Positions 57,203-64,000 of a stretch of DNA of 64,000 nucleotides are shown in pieces. The position numbers were made by a program, and so were the translations under genes. The notes below the pieces were generated by a model. That model worked only from the letters and a program-made list of their open reading frames with translations. It ran no database searches and was not told the origin of the DNA. The stretch is from Melampsora larici-populina 98AG31. Lineage: Eukaryota; Basidiomycota; Pucciniomycetes; Pucciniales; Melampsoraceae. The first letter of the stretch is position 1, and each line of letters opens with the position of its first letter. Where the stretch lies: positions 1,039,397-1,103,396 of the forward strand of contig NW_006768765.1 in NCBI RefSeq assembly GCF_000204055.1, given 5' to 3'.

Positions 57203-60200
57203 CTAAGCAAACTGACGTGAAATACCGGGTGAACTGTCTTCATTGAAAGTGGCAAAGTTAGTTTGTAAGCATTACTAGTGATTTTCTTCTCAATTTTGAA
57301 AGGGCCTAGCCATCTGTGGCCAAACTTAGCTGATGGTCTGGTCGTTGATGTATGCTTGCTGTTTAACCAGACTTGTTCACCTTCTTCCCAATCAGGAGAC
57401 TTCAGAACCTTTTTGTTGAATTGAATTTTCATTTCGTGTTGTGCTTCTTCCATTGCTCCTCTTAGTTCTTGTTGTACTTCTTGTATTTGCTTTATACGAT
57501 CTTCAACAATTGGTAGGTGTTGATCTTCTGTCGGCAATCCTGTAAACGCAACATCATAGCCATAGTCAGCCTTGAACGGCGACATTCCAATTGATACATG
57601 AGAGTTGTTGTTATAAGAAAACTCGGCCATCGGGAGTAGGGAATTCCAGTCGTTCTGCATGTACGATGTGAAGTGTCGCAGATACTGCTCCACGGCCTTG
57701 TTCGTTATCTCGGATTGCCCATCGGTCTGCAGGTGGTAAGCCGTCGACGCCTGGGTGGTAATGCCTAGTCTCTTATTCATTTCCTTCGTGATTCTTGAAA
57801 TGAAGGTGCTACCACGATCTGACGTGATGGTTTTTGGAGTCCCATGAATTCGCCAAACATTTTGAATCATCAATGTTGCTAATTCATCTGACGTCATCGA
57901 TTTCCGGCAGGCTATAAAATGAGCCATCTTCATTAATCTATCCACTACAGTCAGAATGGTATCATGTCCATTTGACTCTGGAAGGTCGGTAATAAGATCA
58001 TAACATATGTGAGTCCATGGCCCGTAAGGAATTGGAAGCGGTTGTAGACTCCCAAAAGGTTTAGAAGTCCTTGCTTTAACCCTTTGACACGATTCGCAGC
58101 CATCTACATATTTGTTGATATAGGCTTTCATCGACAGCCAGCAATAGGATCTCTTGACTAAGGCTAGCGTTCTTGATCTTCCTGGATGACCGGAAATTTT
58201 GCTGTCGTGCCTTGATCGTAAGATGTGAGCTTTGAGGCTTGCGACATCGGGTACTTCTACTCTTTCATTTTTGTAAAGCAATCCATCAATCATCGAGTAC
58301 TCCATTAAATGTTTTGATTTTGGCATTTCACTTAACATTCGTCCAATCTCTGATATTCTCTGATCTGTTTTTGAGTATCTTCTGATTTCGTTTAAGATTT
58401 CCATATCACCCCATATTAACTCTTCATCTTCTCCAGCCATTAATTCAATTTCAGTACTTGTGAATTCCTCCACTTCTTCATCCTCGATCCATGCCTCCGG
58501 TGAGTCTAACTCGTCGATAAAGGCATCAACTGGTAGGTTTTCAGGTTTCAGCAGTCGTCCAAAGGTCAGTTTTTCTTCTTTTGATGGCGCTAGGTCTGGT
58601 CTTCGCGAGAGTGCGTCGGGCTTGGTTGATTGTCTTCCCGGACGGAATCGAATCTCAAAATCGAAGCTTCCTAACACCTCAACCCACCTTGCCTGTCTCC
58701 TGGTAAGCTCTTTTGTGGTCATGAGTGATTGGAGGTTCTTGTGGTCAGTGTACACAATAACACTCAGCTGATGCGGGTTTCCTTCCAAATATTGGCGCCA
58801 TTCTTTGAAAGCCGTCACTACTGCCAACAATTCCTTGTCAAAAATTTCATAGTTTCGTTCTGCTTGAAGTAAGGATCGTGATAAAAAGGCCACTGGATGA
58901 AGTTCTTCATCGTCTTTTGACACCTGTGATAAAACTGCACCAAGTGCAAAGTCAGAACAGTCGCATTCAATAATGAAAGCCCTGTACGGATCCACGATCT
59001 TCAACACCGGAGCAGATGTGAAAGCTTCTTTAAGGCGCTCGAATGCTTCCCGCCGAGCGTCCGTCCAATTGAAAGGGATTGATTTTTGAGACAATTCGTG
59101 CAGCGGCTTTGCTATTTCAGAGAAATGGGATATAAATCTTCTGTAAAAATTAGCGAATCCCAAGAACATTTGCACTTCAGATAGGTTTTGTGGAGCTGGC
59201 CACTCTTTAACGGCTTTGACCTTTGACTCATCCATACGTATTTGATTACATGATATTATCAATCCTAAGTAAGATACCTCTTTTTGAGAGAACTTGCACT
59301 TTTCAGGCTTGAGCCATACGTTTTGATCTTGCAGAATTTTGAGGATTTCTTTCACTTTACTTTCGTGGTCTTCACCTGGTTTTGTATAAATCAGTATATC
59401 ATCTTGGTAAGCAGCTACATCTTTTCCTATGTGAGCCTTGAGTATGTCATGAATAAAGTATTGAAAGAAGCCTGGTGCTCCAGTTGGTCCAAAAGGCATT
59501 GTGAGCGGTTCGAATTGGCCTGCTTTGCACAAGAATGCTAGCTTGGCCTCATCTCCTTCCCTTACGCGCAAGTTGTTGTAGCCGTTGCGCATATCAAGAC
59601 TGGTAAATTGATCCGCATCTAGAAGGCTGTCTATTAGTTCCATCGTCAATGGGAGAGGATACTTGTTCTTTATTGTTACTGCATTCAGTCGACGGTAGTC
59701 GAAGCACAGGCGTAAGTTCCCATCCTTTTTGCCAGTGAAAAGGACTGGGGCTGCCCATGGTGAGGTGGTTCGACGTATTGTTCCATTTGACAGTCCTTTT
59801 TCAATCATTTCGTTCAGAGCGTCGTTTTCTTTTGGTGATAGAGGGATAATTCTTCCTGCTTGAGGGGTTGCACCTGGTACTAGGTCTACCCGAAAGTCAT
59901 AAGGACGATGCGGAGGTAATACATTACTCTTGCTCTTCTCGAACATCTCCAGGAACTCGTGATACACACTGGGGACTAATTCGGCCGCGGTCTTCTCAGG
60001 TTGATCCTTCACTTTCTCAGCTGCTAGTCTTGCTGAGAAGTCCCACGATGTCTTAGCTGCTGCAATACTAGCATAAGATTTTGTAGGCATCGGTGTTCTT
60101 AATTTTCGAGTCGTATTCCATAATCCATGAGTTCGTGTCGTTAATCCTGGTATGTGTCTGTTATTTAGAAGGCATTTTTGATTGCACACTGTACTTTCAA

Positions 60201-61053
60201 TAACGGGTTTTAAGACAGTAGCAAACTCACATTGCGGGGGTGTTTCTGAGTCTATTTTATTCGACTCCACCCCCTCTTCAAAGTTCCTAGCTTCCTCCAT
60301 TTTGCTCAAGGGCCCAATCAGAGGTGTTGTTGGACTCGAAGATACTGCAATGTTAGAATTAGGCCTTGTGCTCGTTTGTTGAGTTGAATTTGGTGTGTCA
60401 GATAATTCTACAGGGGAATAAAGCTTGTGACCTGCTTCACTGACTGTTGGACTCTGAATCAAATCGTACTCACATTGCGGGGGTGTAGATGAGCTAATTT
60501 CAAGCTCCACCCCCTCGTCACGGTTCCTAGCGTGCCTTTCAGGCTCCTTTGATACCATCGAGGCTGTTTGCAGACCAGACGAAATCACTAATCCAGACGG
60601 AACTGAATCAATGACCGCAATGCTGCCACTCTGGCGCTTTAAACAACTTCTCTTCCAATCAATATGTTCATGGTTCTTCTTAATCCATGGCATTCCCAAG
60701 ATTAAGTCGTATTTGTCGCGCAATTCAGTGACTATGAATGTTGTTGCTGAATCGTCTTCGTTGATGATGAAGTCTCCTACTTCACTGATTTGAGAGGTAT
60801 GCCCGCTGAAGCCGGTTACTCTTCTTGGCTCTTCGAGCGGGGAGGTTGTCAATGAGTGTTTGTTCACGAAAGCACAGCTTATTGCTTCATGTGTTGCTCC
60901 GCTATCAATGAGGGCACGGGCAACTATTGTTGTGGCATGGGATGGGTCTGTTAGGTGAGTGAAATCAATAATTCGGGTATCTTTCATTTCTAAGCTACTG
61001 ATATCACCTAATTTTTCCATACATTGATTGCTCGGGGGAGGCACAACTTTCAC
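57163..61053 (-). CDS. pol: gypsy Pol polyprotein (protease, RT, RNase H, integrase)
   Basis: An open frame of about 1296 codons with no internal stop. Protease: ALIDSGATHEAIS near residue 47. Reverse transcriptase: CFDYRRLNAVTIKN, AFLCKAGQFEPLTMPFG and the active site YQDDILIY. RNase H: SDFALGAVLSQ and TDHKNLQSL. Integrase: an HHCC zinc finger ending CESCQRVK, then the D, D and E of CYDLITDLP, TSDRGSTF and GQSEITNKAVEQ. It ends FHVSLLRHYQKSK, where chromoviruses continue into a chromodomain; here that continuation is in another frame. It starts in the -1 frame relative to gag, with GTG rather than ATG at 61053. All enzymatic motifs are intact. Confidence 0.92.
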   Translation of the reverse strand: MKVVPPPSNQCMEKLGDISSLEMKDTRIIDFTHLTDPSHATTIVARALIDSGATHEAISCAFVNKHSLTTSPLEEPRRVTGFSGHTSQISEVGDFIINEDDSATTFIVTELRDKYDLILGMPWIKKNHEHIDWKRSCLKRQSGSIAVIDSVPSGLVISSGLQTASMVSKEPERHARNRDEGVELEISSSTPPQCEYDLIQSPTVSEAGHKLYSPVELSDTPNSTQQTSTRPNSNIAVSSSPTTPLIGPLSKMEEARNFEEGVESNKIDSETPPQCEFATVLKPVIESTVCNQKCLLNNRHIPGLTTRTHGLWNTTRKLRTPMPTKSYASIAAAKTSWDFSARLAAEKVKDQPEKTAAELVPSVYHEFLEMFEKSKSNVLPPHRPYDFRVDLVPGATPQAGRIIPLSPKENDALNEMIEKGLSNGTIRRTTSPWAAPVLFTGKKDGNLRLCFDYRRLNAVTIKNKYPLPLTMELIDSLLDADQFTSLDMRNGYNNLRVREGDEAKLAFLCKAGQFEPLTMPFGPTGAPGFFQYFIHDILKAHIGKDVAAYQDDILIYTKPGEDHESKVKEILKILQDQNVWLKPEKCKFSQKEVSYLGLIISCNQIRMDESKVKAVKEWPAPQNLSEVQMFLGFANFYRRFISHFSEIAKPLHELSQKSIPFNWTDARREAFERLKEAFTSAPVLKIVDPYRAFIIECDCSDFALGAVLSQVSKDDEELHPVAFLSRSLLQAERNYEIFDKELLAVVTAFKEWRQYLEGNPHQLSVIVYTDHKNLQSLMTTKELTRRQARWVEVLGSFDFEIRFRPGRQSTKPDALSRRPDLAPSKEEKLTFGRLLKPENLPVDAFIDELDSPEAWIEDEEVEEFTSTEIELMAGEDEELIWGDMEILNEIRRYSKTDQRISEIGRMLSEMPKSKHLMEYSMIDGLLYKNERVEVPDVASLKAHILRSRHDSKISGHPGRSRTLALVKRSYCWLSMKAYINKYVDGCESCQRVKARTSKPFGSLQPLPIPYGPWTHICYDLITDLPESNGHDTILTVVDRLMKMAHFIACRKSMTSDELATLMIQNVWRIHGTPKTITSDRGSTFISRITKEMNKRLGITTQASTAYHLQTDGQSEITNKAVEQYLRHFTSYMQNDWNSLLPMAEFSYNNNSHVSIGMSPFKADYGYDVAFTGLPTEDQHLPIVEDRIKQIQEVQQELRGAMEEAQHEMKIQFNKKVLKSPDWEEGEQVWLNSKHTSTTRPSAKFGHRWLGPFKIEKKITSNAYKLTLPLSMKTVHPVFHVSLLRHYQKSKMKNHRQ

Positions 61054-62165
61054 TCCCGAGCATCGCCATTTTTTGACAAATCTGACTTGCTGACACTTTC
61101 TACAACACTACTACCATCTCCTAACTGACTTTCAAGCTCCGCTATCCTAGCCTTCAATTTACTTTCAACTGAATTACCCCTATAATTTGAATTCCACGTT
61201 TTACCACGTCTACCAACAAAACAATCTGCAATGAAGTGACCTGTCTTTCCACATTTATAACATGCCTTAGCGGTTCCTCTACACTTGTACTCTTCATTTG
61301 AGATATTCAACTTGTAGGCCAAGCAATCCATCGCATCGGGGTCTACTGACGGTGTCGGAGTAGAGGTAGAGGCTGCTAGCGTGTGACTATTTTCACTGTG
61401 TCGATTTATCTTGTTGTCAAGTTTGATAGCATACTTTGCCATCTCTTCAGCAGTCACAAACTCTTCTTTAATCATATACACAGAGATTTCTCGTCTCAGA
61501 CCCTGCTCGAATTGGGACATGAGGATGTCTTGAGGCCACTTGATTACTATAGAGAGCTCTGAAAACTTAATCCAATAGTCGGATACGGTGCCTTTTTGCT
61601 TCAACATTCTCATCTCTTTCTCAGCTTTGGAAACTCGCTCGGAATCGAAGAAGGTTGATTTAAATGAGTCGATGAACTTATTCCAGGTTACAGATTCAGA
61701 CAGAGTCGGGTCTAGGAGTTGATCGGTCAGGCTTTGACCCCATATGCTGGCTTTACCAGAAGTGTACGATAAAGCGAAAGCCACTTTGGCTTGATCATTC
61801 GCAAACAGATGGTTGTTAAGCTGCATGTACAATCCTAATTGATTCATGAACACTTCAGCCTTTGCTCCTTTGCTACCATCAAACTTGTCGGGGGTAGACA
61901 TTTTAGGTTGTCGCTGAGATTGAACCGTTTGATTTACGTAGACAGGTTGAACAGGCGTGGGAGCAGGGTTGGTGTTTCCTGGAACACCTTTGGTAGACAT
62001 ATTAGTAGTCTGAGACGTTTCGAACTGATTCAAACGTTGCTCGGCTTCTAAGCGTTTTTGAGTTTCTACAGCGAGGCTAGCTTTAACTTCGTTAAACTGG
62101 GCCGACAGCTGGTTCAGTTGTCTTAAGACTTCGATCATGGTGGGGTCAGCTTGTGGTTCCATCAC
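61050..62165 (-). CDS. gag: gypsy Gag protein
   Basis: 371 residues, starting MMEPQADPTMIEV. An N-terminal coiled coil (about 10-60) is followed by a linker and a retrotransposon Gag domain (about 90-240, containing VAFALSYTSGKASIWGQ and FIDSFKSTFFDSERV). A CCHC zinc knuckle, CYKCGKTGHFIADC, lies near residue 300. It assembles the particle and binds the element RNA. The last codons overlap pol in the -1 frame, and a slippery A AAA AAT lies 24 bases before the stop (61068-61074). Confidence 0.88.
   Translation of the reverse strand: MMEPQADPTMIEVLRQLNQLSAQFNEVKASLAVETQKRLEAEQRLNQFETSQTTNMSTKGVPGNTNPAPTPVQPVYVNQTVQSQRQPKMSTPDKFDGSKGAKAEVFMNQLGLYMQLNNHLFANDQAKVAFALSYTSGKASIWGQSLTDQLLDPTLSESVTWNKFIDSFKSTFFDSERVSKAEKEMRMLKQKGTVSDYWIKFSELSIVIKWPQDILMSQFEQGLRREISVYMIKEEFVTAEEMAKYAIKLDNKINRHSENSHTLAASTSTPTPSVDPDAMDCLAYKLNISNEEYKCRGTAKACYKCGKTGHFIADCFVGRRGKTWNSNYRGNSVESKLKARIAELESQLGDGSSVVESVSKSDLSKNGDARE
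61068..61074 (-). promoter_or_regulatory. candidate -1 ribosomal frameshift site between gag and pol
   Basis: The heptamer A AAA AAT, in the gag reading frame, fits the X XXY YYZ rule. A -1 slip leads straight into the pol frame (WRCSGVKVVPPP) without a stop. Pol has no ATG near its start, which supports expression by frameshift rather than its own initiation. Confidence 0.5.
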
Positions 62166-62500
62166 GTTCTCTTCGAGTTTGTGGAAGACCTCGCAGGGAT
62201 TATTTGAATTGCTACTCGACTTGGAGGTCGAAGAACTTGGTACGTTGAAACTTGGCGTGTTGATATGCTTCGGTGGTGAACTGACTTTACTTGCTGGTAT
62301 AGAACTACTTGACGTAATCTGTATAACCTTGAATCTTTCTTTCTGCTTGGATTTGCGGAGTTAAACTACTTTAAACTTTGATGTTGATACAGATCTAGAA
62401 ATCTAATTATCTTAAACTTTTTTCTTCTTAACTTTCTAATTAACTTTCTTCTTATTTCTTGATACTTGAATTTTGACGTAGACTGTTGACCTTGATATCG

Positions 62501-62511
62501 ACGTTGCAATA
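62501..62511 (-). promoter_or_regulatory. primer-binding site, complementary to the element's own LTR
   Basis: Immediately after the 5' LTR the minus strand reads TATTGCAACGT. Ten of these bases are the exact complement of ACGTTGCAAT in the LTR (62577-62586). In Tf1/sushi elements the RNA 5' end folds back on such a site and primes its own reverse transcription. If the transcript starts at ACGTTGCAAT, this element would do the same. Confidence 0.55.
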
Positions 62512-62669
62512 TATTAGGACCTCGTGAAGTGGTGATCAAGAGTCTATGAGGAAAGGTGCCATGAGATTGTAATGAGATTGCAACGTGAGGTTTGGGAAAA
62601 TCTCTGACAGGCACAGTATAGTCTTGAGTAGGACTCAGTACAAGCATAGCCTAATAGTGGCTCATAACA
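62512..62669 (-). repeat. 5' LTR of the gypsy element
   Basis: It begins TGTTATGAGCCAC and ends GGTCCTAATA in element orientation, so the terminal dinucleotides are TG and TA rather than TG and CA. Differences from the 3' LTR are near 62588 and 62621. Confidence 0.9.
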
Positions 62670-62674
62670 GATTT

Positions 62675-63044
62675 TAAGGAAGATAGAAAGAGATTAAGGG
62701 CAATTAAGAGCTAGTGCACTCTAACCTTGTGAGACTGCAAGGGGAAGGCTTTACACTTTGGTAAACCAAAGATCCTGGAGGCTACTTTAGACTCCTTAAA
62801 CAGGAGGAAGCTTTGCTACCTTCAGGTTTATCTCTAGAGACAACGAATGCCCTGGGCTTGTAGAAATCAGTAACTTGGGTGTTCAGCAATGGAACCCGTA
62901 ATGCTCAAGAATGGTCTATAACAAACTGCACAACTAACCACGTACTCAAAGATGCTCTCAATAGGAGTCAAGCAAATGTGGTTCTGTGTTGTGATGGTAG
63001 TAAAAGATGGGGGATGGTTCTAGGGAAGAAGGGGGTTTTATATA
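62675..63044. other. flank of the gypsy insertion, nothing recognised
   Basis: About 370 bp between the gypsy element and the next hAT-like element, without a supported gene. It is probably the continuation of the old repeat at 55061-56688. Confidence 0.4.
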
Positions 63045-63051
63045 GTCTCAG

Positions 63052-63715
63052 CAACACCGGAACCAATCCGACACGATAAAATATATTGGGGTCTTTCCAG
63101 ATTGTATTGGTCAACCAATATATTTGAAACAATACCCAACACGATATGGAGACAAAAAATATCCGACTGCTCATATCACATCGCTCACGCAATACGAGCC
63201 AATACGATATAGTAATTAAATATTGCTTTCAAGGTAATGAAAAAAAAGCTATAAAATTTTTGTATATAACAAAGTGGATTGATATCTACATTGTTTGGAA
63301 ATAATTTGATTGATAGCAAAGAGATATTTAAATTGAACAATTGCCAAAAAAAAGGAAAAACAAAAAAATCTTATTTTTTTATTGCTGCCTTGTCTGACTA
63401 AGTACTTTTCAATCAATTCTGCTGCTTCAACAAACTCATGTGGTGGAGCAACCCCAGCTTTAATCCATTCTCTACAACCTTCTCCATTGTGCTTGAGTCC
63501 AGGGCACCACAATCAGGAATTGGTAACTTGAACCAATATGGGCGATATCATATTGGTTCAGTCCTGTATTGTGTTGCCGATACCCGACATGACTCAAGGG
63601 GCTTCTCCATGTTGGGTCGGCTGAACCGACATGAAGAAATCCAATTTTTCATCTCAGATTGGAGATACAATACCAATACAATACCTACTTTTGTGTTGTA
63701 TTGGTTCCGGCGTCG
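63052..63715. mobile_element. hAT-like element packed with CAATAC/GTATTG iterons
   Basis: The left end is CAACACCGGAACCAAT and the complemented right end is CGACGCCGGAACCAAT. The direct repeat GTCTCAG flanks it (63045-63051 and 63716-63722). Near both ends are repeated, inversely oriented words of the type CCAATAC, GATATNG and CGATA, including CCAATATGGGCGATATCATATTGG-like palindromes (about 63534-63557). There is no transposase; the A/T-rich core is non-coding. Its architecture parallels the element at 46201-46931. Confidence 0.65.
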
Positions 63716-63722
63716 GTCTCAG

Positions 63723-64000
63723 TTCCAGTGTCAACTTGTGGTTGGCATGTGAGTCTTGTCTATTCACGTGTCAACTTGCGGTTGACACTTGGGTTAGGTT
63801 TATTTTGTATTTAATACATTACATACATGTGTTTAAGTGGCTCTTAACACTGAGCCTTGAGATGTAGCTTATGGCTTTATACAATATTTTGATATTACAT
63901 ATGGTACTGTTAGCCCATGGTCCTGTAATCAGGGCTCAGGGCTGACAGCCTACCTAGAGCAGCGCCAGGAAAAGGATCTTTCACCCTTTTCATTTATCTT
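63723..64000. other. window end, nothing recognised
   Basis: Two close copies of GTGTCAACTTG-GGTTG words occur at about 63738 and 63769. No gene was recognised. Confidence 0.4.

Larger units (their letters stand above)
56689..62669 (-). mobile_element. young Ty3/gypsy chromovirus, nearly intact
   Basis: A full-length LTR retrotransposon of 5981 bp in minus orientation. The LTRs are 158 bp each (62512-62669 upstream, 56689-56846 downstream) and differ at two sites. The 5-bp direct repeat GATTT lies on both sides (56684-56688 and 62670-62674). Order in its own direction: LTR, primer-binding site, gag, pol, chromodomain, polypurine tract, LTR. The high LTR identity implies a recent insertion. 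Self-complementarity of the primer site suggests Tf1/sushi-type self-priming. Confidence 0.93.

Overview
The window looks like nuclear DNA of a filamentous fungus, most likely a rust fungus (Pucciniales, Basidiomycota). I infer this from compact genes with many short GT-AG introns (mostly 46-124 bp), the set of conserved fungal proteins, a dense mix of nested transposons, and a TET/JBP-like 2-oxoglutarate oxygenase of the kind that is expanded in rusts. The species was not established. Gene structures are hand-assembled; all multi-exon models quoted keep one reading frame across every junction.

Layout. 1-3.5 kb: 3' end of a decayed Ty1/copia element with repeated LTR modules and a truncated hAT-like MITE. 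3.7-24.8 kb: a gene-rich block with a GH5 glucanase, a small secreted GPI-type protein, a MAD3/BubR1-like checkpoint protein with a KEN box, MED22, a YIPF6/Yip4 Golgi protein, a HEN1-type small-RNA methyltransferase, the F-BAR/C1/SH3/SH3 protein BZZ1 and an RCC1-repeat protein. One intact-looking non-autonomous hAT-like element (10.7-11.3 kb) sits in this block. 24.8-30.4 kb: a 5.6-kb DNA transposon with 180-bp terminal inverted repeats and a 6-bp target duplication, inserted 4 bp before the RCC1 gene's start codon. It carries an integrase-like DDE transposase, a TET/JBP-like dioxygenase and a small CxxC protein. 31.7-41.8 kb: a second gene block with two lineage-specific proteins having one membrane segment each, a Q/P-rich putative chromatin protein, and the BUB1 checkpoint kinase. 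42.7-64 kb: a transposon graveyard with a PIF/Harbinger-like element, three CACTA-like elements, two iteron-rich hAT-like elements, minisatellites, a tRNA-Tyr gene with an intron, and a young, nearly intact chromodomain Ty3/gypsy element.

How the genes relate. The MAD3-like and BUB1 genes are paralogues of the MadBub family, about 27 kb apart, and share an intron at the same codon and phase. Both act in the spindle assembly checkpoint; the KEN box is present only in the first and the kinase domain only in the second. HEN1 implies small-RNA end methylation, and the transposon-borne TET/JBP-like protein suggests DNA-modification chemistry tied to transposons. Several transposon ORFs are broken by TGA stops at places where CGA-to-TGA change is a plausible cause, as expected from cytosine-methylation-driven decay.
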